This document shows, in pieces, positions 26,621 through 39,229 of a DNA stretch of 64,000 nt; within the stretch, counting starts at the first letter, position 1, and every line of letters starts with the position of its first letter. The notes below the pieces were generated by a model. It searched no databases and had not been told where the DNA came from. It was given only the letters and a program-made list of their open reading frames with translations. Position numbers and translations under genes: made by a program. The stretch comes from Clarkia xantiana subsp. parviflora (taxonomy: Eukaryota; Streptophyta; Magnoliopsida; Myrtales; Onagraceae). The stretch covers positions 94,001 to 158,000 of the forward strand of contig JAPTYO010000057.1 in assembly GCA_036873135.1 (NCBI GenBank). Reading direction: 5' to 3'.

Positions 26621-26830
26621 TGAGATTGAATCTAATTTGCTAATTCGAGATTCAATCAAGTAAGAGAATGAAGAACAAAGCTTGCAACTGAAAAACGGAA
26701 AAAATTCATTCATTCAACTGTCTTTCTTCGAACGCAAGTTACATAACTTAAAGTACAAGTTAACTTCTAAACTAACTTTCAAACATCCTAAAATCATGCC
26801 TAACTACTCCTAAAACACAGGAAATAACTG
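26621..26830 (-). mobile_element. Copia 5'-LTR remnant
   Basis: Sequence immediately outside the primer-binding site of the copia element, containing gttgagattgaatc at the LTR edge. The outer limit is not clear; no matching copy was found by eye at the other end. Confidence 0.35.
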
Positions 26831-26859
26831 TCACTAAGATAGACATAACTCTTGACGTT

Positions 26860-27060
26860 GTCTAAAGTCTCGGGTTTTAGGTGACACACTTTACTAGAGC
26901 GTTGCTTAATGATTAGTTTTAAACAACGCTTGTCAAACGTCGGCTTAAAGTAGATATTAAGCAACACTTTCTTTACGTTATTTAAAAGCCTAGGGTTTAT
27001 GCGACGTTTTTTCATTTTGCGTTGCTTAGTTAAGCATGTTTAAACAACGCTTTTAAAAAA
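26860..27060. mobile_element. Subterminal-repeat debris, CACTA-like
   Basis: Several short inverted copies of agcgttgctta and aaacaacgctt within 200 bp (for example 26896-26935 and 27017-27052). Such clustered short repeats in both orientations resemble the transposase-binding subterminal regions of CACTA elements. No CACTA terminus or transposase was found. Confidence 0.3.
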
Positions 27061-27149
27061 ATTAAATTAATACTTTTTACTAATGTTCTTTTTAGTTTTA
27101 ATTTAATTTATTTTATTAACAATACATAAATAAACAAATATATAAATAA

Positions 27150-27778
27150 ATGATTTTAAAAAAAGGGCGATATATGGCTAGATATATATATATGTTCATA
27201 CCCCTCCACCATTTTGGCAGCATCGGCTTGATCCCTCACGGGTTCCAACCCACTTTTGGCGGAGGCACTCGCATGTAGAACGGGACTCCTTTTAGCAGCA
27301 TCGTGGTACCAGCAGGCTAGGAATGAGCCAAGGCAGGAAGCGATGCGTTCATACACTCCCTATGTAAGGGCGCATGGTCAGGAAGAGTCATGGAGGTAGC
27401 CTCCGCCTCCACGCTCACAGCAGTACTACAAGGAAAGTTCCTACCAATCAACCAACTCAAGAATAAGCACATGCGGGAGCTTACCAAGGAAAGGTGCACC
27501 GCTCTACCCTAGAGATATACACAGATCAACACTGGAACGCTGCGCTGTGTTACTATGTCATTGGAACCGTCACCGTCGCGTACAGCTGCTGCAGCAATCG
27601 CTGCTACCACCGCTCTTGTGACAGTGTTCACCACTATATTAGCAACCGCTTCCATGGACGTCGTTGTAACCGCTGTTACCGTCAAAGATAAATTTTTATT
27701 CGTAATTAAAATAAATTAAGTATATTAATTTATATATATAATATTCTACCCACGTGGTGCGCGGGGTTAGCAACTAGT

Positions 27779-27779
<1 letters not shown>
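27150..27779 (+). mobile_element. Helitron-like 3' end with possible captured sequence
   Basis: An imperfect hairpin (cccacg, tggtg loop, cgcggg; 27749-27766 region) is followed about 8 nt later by CTAG and then T at 27779/27780, the Helitron 3' pattern on the plus strand. Upstream, 27190-27690 is markedly more GC-rich than its surroundings and has broken codon-like stretches on both strands, as in a captured gene fragment; I cannot name the source gene. The 5' TC end was not found. Confidence 0.4.

Positions 27780-27780
<1 letters not shown>

Positions 27781-27836
<56 letters not shown>
27781..27836. repeat. (AT)n microsatellite
   Basis: About 28 AT dinucleotide units directly at the Helitron-like insertion point. 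Confidence 0.9.
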
Positions 27837-27838
<2 letters not shown>

Positions 27839-29069
27839 CTTGATGATAATTTCAAAAAATTAACTTGTTAAAGAATTATTATATAAATATATTTTTAATA
27901 AATTTGAACATATATATGTGGTAAGAAATTTTTAACAAGACATCTATGAGTTTTTGGGGTAAAAAAAACATATATAAGTTACATATATATATATAAGATG
28001 GTTATAACTTGAGTTTTGTTGTTAAGAACCAACAGTTTTTACCAAAATTATTTGTACGTGAGAACTGAACTTTAAATAAATAAACTAAATGAGAAGATGT
28101 ACGAGTAAATAATGTATATAACATAATATAAATTAAAGAAATATTCAAACACATAATTAACAAATAAGTTTAATTAATATATAAATATTTATTGAGTAAA
28201 GGAGTTATGTTTTGAATCATAAGTTACCTCACGCACATGAGTTGCATGACATGAAATTTGTTCAACTGAGTTTTGTCGGAATGCAAAATTAGTCTTCCCT
28301 AATTTATTCGTAAGCCGACAATCAACTTTAAATTGTCTAGATGGAGAAACTTATGATTAAGTGTGTGTTGACTATGCGTTTTTTTGGAATTGCCTTTAAT
28401 TTATTGTAATTGGTACCCTTTCTAATGTGTATATAAACTCATCAAGTATAAGGTTGATCCTCATTCATGACTCAGAGATAAACTTTCTTGAAGCGGTTGT
28501 TTTCTATCAGAAGGCGAAGAAAAAAGAAGAATCAAGTACTGAGGTTTTTTCTATTTATATATATATATATATAATATATGATATTTTGTGTATGGTTTGT
28601 GTTGATGTTTTTGAATAGATATGCATGTGAATTCTTTTTCACATATCAGAAATTGAGTTTTTCTTTCTTTTTCTTTAATATGTATGTATGAATATATCTT
28701 CCAAAAATTTAATTCTTTAGCAGAGATGTATTCATAAGAAAAATAAAAAAAAAATTAACGTTTAAATCAATGAAATAACCCTTTTCACAATCTATAAGTT
28801 TCCAAATTTTTAGAATCATTTTATTAAACCTTTACAAATCTATATAAATGTTAATTTCCCTAGGAAAACTCTTCTTGTAGTGATGATTGTTTGTTGAATA
28901 TTAAACTATATTGCCTTAGAAGTCCAAACCCTAATTCAGAAATGAAAACCAAAATCACCTAACTACCCCAACTATTGATTTGTGTCGATTTACTACCTTA
29001 ATTTTGTACTAACAAATTATACTCATAACTATTTAAAGTTTAAAAAAAAAAAATTTATTTGCAGTTGCT
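27837..29069. promoter_or_regulatory. AT-rich spacer upstream of the F-box gene
   Basis: Very AT-rich DNA with several (TA)n runs. It must hold the F-box promoter. No other gene or clear element is seen. Confidence 0.4.
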
Positions 29070-30636
29070 ATGGATTACCTTCATGATGAAATTCTGAATG
29101 AAATCTTCTTAAGGCTACCAGTCAAGTCCCTAGTCCAACTAAAGTGCATTAAGAAGCACTACAAATCTCTAATCTCCAACCCTCTTTTCATCCAAGAACA
29201 CTTAAAAAACTCCATGCAAAACCCCCAAACCCTCCTCCTCACAACCACCCCTTTCCAATCCATTGACTTGCAGAAATGGCCTGTCCTAACCCTAAAAGAC
29301 GGTGCAGCCACCTCTCTCGGACACCTCAACCGAATTCCCGACCGACCCACCAAGATCCTCGGCTCATGCCATGGCTTAGTCTGCGTGATCTTCGATCACG
29401 ACAGCTGGATCCTTATGAACCCAGCCACAAGGGAGTACACTGAAATACCGAAACCTAGAAGTCAATCTAAATCAACGGTCTATAACTTCTTCGGGTTCGG
29501 CTATGACGAATCGACCGATGATTATAAGCTGTTGAGGGGGACATGTTCCACAGAAAAGGGTTTTACACCTTGGGACATGCCGCATAGGCTAGACATCTTA
29601 TCGTTCAAATCGGGGACTTGGTTGGATATTGGAGAGATTACGGAGTACCGGATTTTTGGAAGTAACCGAGTGGGGACGTATCATAAGGGGTGTGTGTATT
29701 GGCTGATAGAGAAGAATACAAGGTTCTTTAACTATCATGACATGCATGATTATGAAGGGATGTTGAAATATGATCTGGCGACGGGGAAGTTTGAGGATGT
29801 GGTGAAGTTGCCGGAGGTGAAGGAGTATGGTGCTTTTTTTGAGATTGAAGGGTTGACTGCTCTTCCGGCGGGGAGACTTCTTTTGTACGGTGGTAGTGGG
29901 ACCAGCCAAATAACAGGTATTTTTATATTCCTGGATAAAAATTTGGGATTTTTTTTAGATATACTTGAATATTTCGCGCAAAAAAAAGACTTAATAGATA
30001 TGCTTAATTAAAGTTCTGGCCAAGCTTGATCAAGTGATGCAATCATGGGTGATTTTATTATTTTTAGTTTTAATAATTAGTAATTTACTAGTTGAATTTT
30101 AAGGATTTGTACAATTTATAGTTGTACGTATCTTTTAGACAAATTGTTAGCTAAAATTACATTTTTAATTAGTGAAAGAAACCTGCATGTTTAGTTAACA
30201 GAGTTACAAAGATGTCTCACTATTAATGGGCGAAAGAAATTTTCATGTCATGTTTTGTTTTCGCACAAATTAATAGTTGATTCTATTCCAAGAAATTTGT
30301 AGTTTGTTAGCTAAGCTTTGTAAAATTATTCAATTTTTTAGCTCAATATTTTGAAATATTTATAATTTTCTATTCGAACTTTAAAAAAAAAAAAAAAAAA
30401 CAATATGCTAGCTGAATATTTTGAGAAAATTTTCTATTTGCAGGCTAAACTTTGTGAAATTGTGCAACTTTCTAACTCAATTATTTTAATTGTACGTGAT
30501 GTGCATGTGCATATCTCCGTCTGCATTAGACTACAAATTAGATGAGACTATCAAATTTATCACATAATAATCAGAAAAATCGTTTCTTATGAAGTGTTAC
30601 TTATAATCAGCTAATTAATTAAGCCAACAATATTGC

Positions 30637-30667
<31 letters not shown>

Positions 30668-31033
30668 TTGGATGCAGGTTGGATATTGAATGAGGATGAT
30701 GTAGAGACAGAAACTTGGACCAAGATATACGACTATTTGTGGGTGAATGAGCCGCATAATGGTTTCAGAGTTAAATCCAAAGTGGTGCAGATTGCAGAAG
30801 ATGGCAAGATTACTGCAAATGTGTGCTTTCGGCAGTTCAGTCAGATGCAGTACTATGATCCTGCAAAATATGAGAACAAGAAGGAATATGTTCGTGAAGA
30901 TCCTCATTTTGTTGACAGCTGTGTTTATGGGGAGAGTCTGGTTTCGCCTTACAGTGTGTTCCTCCAGAGAGGAGGTGGTCGTGCCGGACTGAGGCCGAGG
31001 AGCAAGAAGATGTTGAGGTCGACTGTAATTTGA
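29070..31033 (+). CDS. F-box protein with F-box-associated (FBA) domain
   Basis: Probable substrate receptor of an SCF E3 ubiquitin ligase; target unknown. Exons 29070-29916 and 30678-31033 join in frame (donor ACAG/GTATTT, acceptor GCAG) to 400 residues. Residues 1-45 are an F-box (MDYLHDEILNEIFLRLPVKS, LISNPLFIQEHL). The rest is a plant F-box-associated interaction domain: ILGSCHGLVCV, LMNPATREYTEIPKP, FGFGYDESTDDYKLL, KGCVYWL, LKYDLATGKFEDV, and in exon 2 DVETETWTKIYDYLWV and SVFLQR. This family is large and fast evolving, so no orthologue is proposed. The intron (29917-30677) contains A runs and a (TA)n tract just before the acceptor. No frame break. Confidence 0.85.
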
Positions 31034-31880
31034 TGGATAGATTATGTGCTAGCATGCATACAAATTATATGTGTAGTTTGCAGCGCTTTTATGTTTCAAG
31101 ACTTGAATTGCATGGGTTTGTACTCCTTAAGTTTGATGATTATGAGACTTTTTTTAATTTAAAAAATATCTTTTTTATTTGAAATTTATATATATATTAT
31201 TAGTGGTTTATGTTTCAAGCTCGACTTGTGTATGATAATTTTCGAGCATGACCTTTGTTGTAAGCTCGAACTAATAACCTAAATAAAAACTTCAAGCAGC
31301 CCGAGCCTAGCTTTAAATGTGTACAAGAGAGCCAATTGATGCAATGGTGATTGTTATTACAAGCTATGAGTTTTGCATATTGAAGAAGGAAAGACAATGA
31401 TGAGTTTGATGCATATAAGAAGAGAATATTTGATTAGGGTTGAATCTATTGGAAGTGAAGAAAAGATCTGCAACAGTAAAAGGAAGATGCAGCAGTCGTG
31501 GAGCGCAAATGAAGATAGCTACCTTGCAGTCTAAGTTGTTAAGTTAAATTAATTCAGTTAAGTTAAGTTAAATTATGGTATTTGTATTGGTTTATATAAG
31601 ATTAGATAACAATAATATGATCTTTATGACAATAATAAGTAGTGGTTTTGTGGTAGCTTGCACTTGAAGTTTTCGATTTAAGAACTCTCTTTTGTAATAA
31701 GTTTTGCTAAATTGAATGAATATTGTCTAAACCAACACTTTTGATTTGCTCTGTGTTCTTCCTCAAATTTATACCTCATACAAACTGATCTTGGATTATT
31801 TGTTTGCAATACATGTAATTCAACTACAGATGAACTTGGTTTTGCACGTGGTAACAAAACACGCGGCATAAGCTATCATG
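31034..31880. other. F-box 3' flank and probable copia LTR remnant
   Basis: After the F-box 3' UTR, about 31400-31860 resembles an LTR leading into the plus-strand gag remnant: it contains taagttaagtta-type sequence and ends near a degenerate primer-site-like tggtaacaaaaca (31847-31862). Ends not established. Confidence 0.3.
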
Positions 31881-31899
31881 CAGTTCTAATTTGGTTTTA

Positions 31900-32876
31900 C
31901 AAAACCAAATCGAAAGATGGCAAACAAAGGATGACCCGATGTAGATGACTTTGTTGGATTAACAATTCCAATGTTTAATGATAAAAAAAACTACGATCAG
32001 TTGAGTCTCATAATGAAAAACTTGCTGCCTGCAAAACAATATTAGGATGTTGAAAATGGTGTGAATATCGAAGACATAGATATTGCTAGTAGAGAAGAAC
32101 ATTGGTTGACTTAAAATGAAGAATATTATGTTTGAATGTATAGATTAGACGACTTTAGAAAGTATTTTGTAAAGATACTTCTAAAGTTATATGAGATTCA
32201 ATGAAGAATAAATGAATTGGCTATACACGCATGAAGAAAGCACAATTGCAAGCACTCATATGTGATTTTGAACTTTTAAGAATATGAAAGATGATAAAAA
32301 GATTTTGCAGTATTTTGCAAGAGTTCTGGAAGTTAGTAACAAGATGTGTCTTTTTGGCAAGAAGATGACTGATGTTGTAACTGTAAAAAATATCAAGAGA
32401 TCTTATAAAAAGTACAACTATTTCGTATGTGTTATTGAAGAACCAAAAGTCATTAACTCTTGATGAGCTGTAAAGTTTATTAATAGTTTATGAACATAAG
32501 ATGTGTACTGACTTATTAGTTGATGACCAAGCCTTAAAAGTTGTCTCGGAAGCTGGAAGCTCCAGTTAATGGTCAAATTCAAGAGGAATATGTTATCAAA
32601 GAGGCAGATGCTACGTTATATGATTTGGAAGAGATGGTTCATGAATAGGTTCTCATCCACATGGTAGATATGGTCATCAATATGAGAAATCAGAACAATA
32701 AAGAGGAAGCGGAGATTTTGATGGCAACCTTTAACGAGGAGAACGAGAAAATGTGAATTTTCGGAAGAGATGAAGATTCTATTGAGGGAGGCAGAGGAGC
32801 AGGAGGGAATCATCAATTCTATAAAAATAGCCATCACAGTAAAGCTAATGTTCAATGCCATCGATGTGGCAAATAT
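31900..32876 (+). mobile_element. Heavily decayed Ty1/copia gag
   Basis: Reading all plus frames together recovers a gag that resembles the minus-strand copia gag at 26 kb: DDFVGLTIPMFN, YDQLSLIMKNLLPAKQY, and near 32850 the start of a zinc knuckle (QCHRCGKY). Many stops and frameshifts. The knuckle is interrupted by the solo LTR at 32877 and resumes at 33847. Confidence 0.65.
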
Positions 32877-33846
32877 TGTTGGCAATTGGGGGAATATGGG
32901 CCGCCTTTCATGGTAGCCCATTAACATAACCCAATTGATGTGTAATTTAATTAGTGCAATTAATCATAATTATTTAGGTTAGTGCCGAATTATATTAGGG
33001 TTAATGACCCATTAAAGCTTGCTCATTAACTATAAGGATTAATGTCCACTTAGTGTAGCCCAATAAGTGGTGCAGCCGATATAAGTTATTCTTGAAGGTT
33101 AAGTTTCTTAACCTCCTTAATTAACGAGAAGTAGATATATTTTTTAAGTTAAAGTTATATATATGTTGAGGATAATTATATATATTATATATATTGGTTT
33201 ATAAATTTTGCGGTAAAGAATGTATTTACCGACTAAATTATATTTATCGGCAAAACATATAAATTATACATAAAAAAATCGAATTAATAAGTTCTTTACT
33301 GTGGGTGTATTTTGTATTTACATTCGTTATATATTTTTTCAAAAAATATTTAATTAGTATGTATAATCATAATATACATAATAAACTGATTACTATAATT
33401 TCATCAAATAATATATTATTACTATTTATACGTATGTACAAAACCGCACTGGGGTCAACTGTAAGCATATGGTGATGGGCGTCGTAATTGGTAGCCCATA
33501 ATATGTATAGTTTACCTAATGAACTTGGGTAAATGTCACATCATGTTAATTGAGCTATATCCAAATCCCAATTGACATGGGTTCAATTTGGGCGTATATC
33601 CATCACTAAATACCTCTCACTATCACTTTAATTCCAGTTAGATCACTATATTGATCTTCAACATGTCTTTCTAGCATGTTTCGTAAGCACCACGCTTGTG
33701 ATAATTTTTTTTTTTCTATTTCCTTAAGGTAAACCCTATAGAGAAATTAATATTATTAATTGTGATACAAGTATGAGGCGTAGTTAAAAAAATTCATAAT
33801 TTTTTATATTTAAAAATTTTACTTGTATAAAAGTGTGTGCCTCACA
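32877..33846. mobile_element. Solo LTR nested in copia gag
   Basis: 970 bp with TGTTGG...CTCACA ends, flanked by the perfect 5-bp direct repeat AATAT (32872-32876 and 33847-33851). Removing it and one AATAT rejoins the zinc-knuckle codons of the host gag (GGC AAA TAT | GGT). No internal coding domain, so it is a solo LTR or a coding-less LTR element. Confidence 0.75.
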
Positions 33847-34073
33847 AATATGGTAGAAATGTCCATCTTCAACCTGGGCAAGTCAACCTTTTTGTAGATG
33901 GAGGTTTCGACTTTTTGGTAGTGTTACTTAAAATAATGCTAGCCCAACTTTAACATGCATACACTCTTAATATATTTGAAGATGAACATTATATTATCTA
34001 ATTTATAATAATATCCCATAAAAATACTTATTTCACACAAACTGAGATTACATTACACGTTTACACATTCATA
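33847..34073. other. Remainder of decayed copia gag and SnRK2 3' flank
   Basis: About 33852-33930 continues the broken gag frame after the LTR (QPGQVNLF, VDGGFDF). The rest is AT-rich SnRK2 3' UTR. Confidence 0.45.
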
Positions 34074-36432
34074 TCATACAGCACAGACAAAGTCCCCACT
34101 GGTCTCCACATCGTCGATATCGGCATCGGCTTCCATGTCGTCAAAATCCATGCTGCCTCCGAATAAAAGCCCCCCCATTCTCTGAATCTCCCCACCCGTC
34201 CTCGCCTCTTGAACGATCGCCAATATCTCCTCCACGCTCTGCTGCACCGAGTTCCCCACCGCTTCATTCTCCAGTAGATCACTTCCCTCGTCCATGAACT
34301 CAACTGGCAGGTTCTTCAAGAACCACGGATGCCTTTTGATTTCTGGAATCGTTATTCTCTGATATAATAATAAACCCTAATTATTAACCAATGTTCTTGC
34401 TTAAGGATGTTACACAAAAAATCAATACCATAGATATTGGTTTGATAGCAATAGATTTGTCAAAGGGAAAAATTATAGCTACCTTCTCAGGGTTAGCCAC
34501 AAAAATCCTTGAGAGCAGATGTCTACATTCGATGGAGATCCGAACGTAGTCAGGAATTGAGTAATGTACACTGAGGATTCTCTGCAAAAATTACCTTCAA
34601 ATCTCACTTTCTGCTCACATCTTATAAACAATTAAATCATCGAATTCAACCTGAATTGTTTTACGGAAATTTTTTGGCTCTGCAGGATCTTCAAATGGAT
34701 AAGCCCCAACAAGCATCACATATAGGGTGACTCCACAAGACCAGACATCAGCAATCTACAATTTCCAAACAATGAGTGTTAGGTCACCTAACTTAACTGT
34801 CCCTATCCATAATGGAGCCAACTGAAAACCAACCGCCTTACTTTTCCGTCGTACTCCTTTGTTGTAAGAACCTCGGGAGCAATATACGCGGGTGTCCCCA
34901 CAGTAGATTTCGGTTGTGAATGAAGAACAGAGGACTATAAAGGAAAGGAAGAAAAAAGATTTAAGGGGTTAATCTTCCCATTGCATTGAAGAATGTCTAA
35001 TCTTTTGTGTACCAAATAGGAGTATGAATCAAAGAATTGCCTTGGAGTAGCCAAAATCGCATATTTTGAGTCGGGGAGCTGTGCTTCCGTCTAGAAGTGT
35101 GTTTTCGAGCTTCAGATCTCTATGGCATATTTGCTGCAACCCAAAAGGTATCATTTATTTGACTACTTACTTGTTCATAGTAAAATTTAAGTGAAATGAA
35201 ATGCTATAAAACTGGAAGAAAAATGAAATCCTTCCTATTTCAGTAAACTTATTACTGCTGACTGCAGATTGTTCAACTCAATCAATTTCTTAACCAAAAA
35301 AGTTAAAAAAATTTCAATAACTTCTACTAAAAGTTTCAAAATTTGCTCCAACCAAGAGGCGCCATTTATTTAAGGGTCTACTGGTTCATAGTAAAGATAA
35401 TGAGCAGTGCTACAAGCTTTCTACAAATTTGTTAAAGAAATCAAATATTTTCTATTTTAGGAAACTTACCACCGTTGATGTGTTAAGTATTAAAATATTT
35501 CCTAAAATAGTAACTTTAGTAAAAAAAAAGTTTCATAATTTACCATGGAATGACAGTAACTGACTCCTGATATAAGCTGTTGATAGAAAAACCTTGCCTG
35601 CAAAATGGACACAACAACTAATAAGGAAGCTAAAAGACCATCAAGACATCACACAATTCTCACCAAAATCTAAACTTTCTGCAGATTCCATGTAGATACC
35701 TCGTCCTCACTGAATCTACCAGCAGTACAGATTCTCTCAAAGAGCTCGCCTCCAGCCGCGTATTCCATGACTATTGCAAGATGAGTTGGTGTTAACAAAA
35801 CCTACAAAATTCAAAATTAGTAATTACTACTGTACTGTTTTGATTAAATGTCTCTAACCAACAAACAAACATTTCATAAATTCTTCATCGTATTGTTTCC
35901 AGAATCATATAGTGCATATGTTTTTAATAGAAAGTTTCCATTTTATTACATTATCCAGAACCAAGACATGAATATACACATACAAGGTTGGATTTCAATT
36001 ACAGAAGAACATCAATTGAAGTTATAAATTCTTTGAAATTCGTTTTTTACCTCCTTGAATCTGATTATATTGGGATGCTTCAATGATCGGTGGTTCATGA
36101 TCTCCCTCTGCACATGCTGATCAATCTGTAAAAACCAAGAAACATCCACATGGAAAAAGTTATGATCTTCTTGGTGTACATCTTAAAAGAAGTCAACTTT
36201 ATGTGCAATCAACCAAAACCCAGATGAAAAATCATGCCAAAAACACAAGAACAGCTGATTCAGCAACTACGCACAAATTAATAAAAGAATAATTAAAATT
36301 AAAAAAAAAGACCTTTTGGCCTCTTTCGATATACTTGACAGCGTAAAGTTCCCCGCTCCATTTGTCTCTGACCAGCTTGGCCACGCCAAAGTTTCCGGAC
36401 CCTATATCTTTCAGTGGCTCGTAGCGTTCCAT
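34074..36432 (-). CDS. SnRK2 Ser/Thr protein kinase (SnRK2.7/2.8-like)
   Basis: Plant SNF1-related kinase 2 of osmotic-stress/ABA signalling. Nine coding exons on the minus strand: 36432-36313, 36125-36051, 35801-35700, 35597-35544, 35133-35041, 34934-34842, 34755-34651, 34581-34483 and 34358-34074; every exon is a whole number of codons, giving 341 residues. GSGNFG at 11-16, Lys33, HRDLKLEN at 121-128, DFGYSK at 143-148, activation loop [21 protein letters not shown], then FVANPEKRITI and an acidic C-terminal tail ([14 protein letters not shown] ... [10 protein letters not shown]). The tail and loop suggest subclass I/II rather than the strongly ABA-dependent subclass III. Intron 5 starts AAG/GCAATT instead of GT, a GC-AG intron. 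The gene looks intact. Confidence 0.92.
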
Positions 36433-36885
36433 TCTCTTTCGGTCGGTCGGTCGGTCGCTCTCTCTCTAGAACTGATGTAGATAGAGACAAATACAACAAT
36501 AACAGTGGAATGATGGGAGCAGCTGCTGCTTAAATGGCAGAGGAGGAAGCAAAGTCTTCCTTTTCTCGAGGGGAGGGACAGAGATGAGGAAGGAGGAAAG
36601 AATTGGATGAAAGTAACGGTGATGATCAAAATTATTATAATGGTGGAAGAAAGTGGGACGTGGCCTTTTCTCAGAAGTTGGAAATTCCAGCAACTAGACG
36701 AAAACTTCCACTCCCCCACCAAAACAACAAAGTAATAATAGTTTAATCTATTACAAGAAAGAAATTACAACTTTCTTCCATTATGTATGTTTCCGTCATT
36801 TTCAATATACATCCTTTTATTATACTCGTTTCTTTTGCTCCTCCCGGCCGGGGACCCAATTTATATTTTTCAACATTATAAGGAG
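36433..36885 (-). promoter_or_regulatory. SnRK2 5' UTR and promoter
   Basis: Upstream of the SnRK2 ATG; contains a pyrimidine/purine-rich leader with CT-rich (minus strand) stretches. No other gene. Confidence 0.4.
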
Positions 36886-37178
36886 TGCATTTCGATGGAC
36901 GTAATGTGAAATTACTCGAATGTTATATTATAAAAAATGTTAGTTAGTAATGTTATGTTAAATGGTAGTATTTTGTCATATCGGGTGTAATCTCACATTA
37001 CGTTGAGATTGCAAGTCAACGGGTTTTGACCAACCTGTCGTAATTTCAGATTACAATGCACATTGCATTACAAAGTTCACATTATATCGTTTGGTTTCCC
37101 AAACGACGTAATGTTGATGTAATGTGGGACGTAATGTGGGATTACGTCCCACATTACATCCATCCAAACACCCCCTGA
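36886..37178. mobile_element. MITE, hAT-like ends
   Basis: About 290 bp with degenerate inverted ends: right end reads (minus strand) caggggg tgtttggatggatgtaatg in form, left end gagtgcatttcgatggacgtaatg. Internal sequence is rich in the motif gtaatgtgggattacgt and its complement. No coding. TIR pattern CAGGGG...TGTTTGG resembles hAT-type MITEs; target duplication not resolved. Confidence 0.5.
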
Positions 37179-38426
37179 GTGTCTGGAATGATGAAGGATT
37201 AATAAATTAACCGTAAATTAAATTTCTTTAATCTTTCTTTTGCCAAAATTAAAATTTCTTTAATCAGTCACGTGAAAATTAGTATGAATTTCCGTCCAAT
37301 TTTGATGAAAAATAGGAAATGGGTTAGTGACTATAAGTTTTAAAATATAAATGAGTATACTACACAAAATACTTAAATATAGCCAATAGTGATTTTGATG
37401 CAAACATAATAGAGTATTCCAACATTTAAAAAAAATGATGATAGTATTTGCCTACAGTTGGGTATGACCGAGCTCTAAGAAAGTTGCCTTTTTAGACTGA
37501 ATTGATGTGGCGGAATGGGTCAATCTAAAAATTTCTCATATTATGGATGGTTCTAATATTAAAACTCTTTATTTAAAATTATGGAAAGCAATTTTGTAAA
37601 TATGTGGGCTAAAAAGAAATCGATTTTATTTCAACTCAATTTATCAGTCGTTAGATCATGTGAGATAATGAATCAGAATTCAAAAGAGGGAAAAAAAATA
37701 TTGTGTCCACATATTTCAATTTGCATGATCTAACTACTAAAAAATTCTAGCTAAACTCTTTTGTTTTAAAAAAAAAAACTCCTAATTAATTACTTAGGTT
37801 CAGTTTGTTTTTAGTTTTTTTTTTTTGGCCAAGACTTAGGTTCAGTTTGTTGATTAACATACCCATTTTTTTATTTTTCAATTTCGCTATACATTGTAGT
37901 ATTTAGAAAGTTTGGGCGCCAATAATTTTTTGAGAAAATATGAAGGAGGAAGTTGTATTTTCCTTCAAATATATAAAAGGACGACCACTTAAACCCACTA
38001 CGACGCCGTACCGAGCGAACTGAAGTAAAGATGTTGGCATTTCATTCCATTCGTTCGCATTTCATGGTGCTCCTCGTACATAAACGAAAAAGGAGCAATA
38101 TGAGAGTCAATTTAATTTTAAAGACGACAAATCCCAAGGCAGAACAAGAGATAATGACACGGCACAAATGAACGGTTGGAGGCAAAAGAACGAGAAAAAA
38201 GAAGTTGATGAAGTGATATCGATTGTGATGTTATGAGGCAGTACCAATTTGTTGTGAATTTTAGCTTATGAGATTTAATATCGTAAATAAATGCTAAAGT
38301 AATTAAAGTAAAGTTTACGTAAGATTTGCATATTGACTAATTTAATATCATTTAGTAAAAAAAGTCTTAAGTTATTTCATCTATAAAAGTTAAACTCTCG
38401 CAAAAAGAGAATATTAGTTCAGATAC
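37179..38426. other. AT-rich spacer
   Basis: No gene, RNA gene or clear element ends recognised over this stretch. Confidence 0.4.
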
Positions 38427-38992
38427 TTTTTTTTTTTTTTAATCAAAGCCGAACTTTATTGAATTAAGAACGATTACATAGTACAAAATAGAGAAAACAT
38501 GTTCTGAGGGGGTTGGTAAACACCCAATACCCGAACTATTAGAGCAGGTACTAACAAAATAACGTAAGCGTATACAACAGAGCAAGAAACAGAAATGCAA
38601 ACGATAGTAAGAAAACTAATACACCGGATAGGCTTAACGGTAGAGATGACCCCACGCAAAGGATAGAATCTTGAGGAGGAGGAAATCCACTGATACAGCA
38701 GCACTCGAAGCCCTTCGGAGGGTAGAAGAATCTCCATCAAGAGCGACATAGCTAACAGAGGACCTGCACACCAAGCGATACTAGACAGGAACCACAATAG
38801 AATCGGAAACACACACAACTCCATAAACAAACGAAGATGACCGCATGACCGGTGGAGAGATTTCTGAGTGGTAGGGGCTGGATGAAACCAGTCTACCGAA
38901 ACACCCCTGCCCGTAGAACATCCGCGAAGGACTAGCGCACTTCGGGGGTGCCAAAGAAATGCTCTGCTTCTCCGCATGGAGAAAGGAAATAA

Positions 38993-39018
38993 GATACGAC
39001 CGCGACTGCGGTCGTATC
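38993..39018. repeat. Perfect inverted repeat, 11-bp stem
   Basis: gatacgaccgc, 4-nt spacer gact, then the exact complement gcggtcgtatc. Capable of a strong hairpin; lies within the LINE-like remnant. Confidence 0.85.
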
Positions 39019-39229
39019 GTGGATACCCCAAGGGGTAAAAGATCATGCAGTGGTTCATTCCGAACAGAGCGTTGGTTCTAACAAACCATGGGTTCAGCTG
39101 GAAGGGGTAGATGGGAGAGGGTAGTGGGCTGTACCACCAAGATTTAGTCAAGTTTGAGCTTAAAATGGTGAACAGCATCCACGACAGCGCGTGGAGGGGC
39201 GTAGGCGACCGGCGCACGGCATTGGGGCA

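Noticed and set aside
38474..39217. 247-codon minus-strand open frame
   Set aside because: No recognisable domain and it ends beside a LINE-type poly(A) tail; treated as repeat, not a gene.
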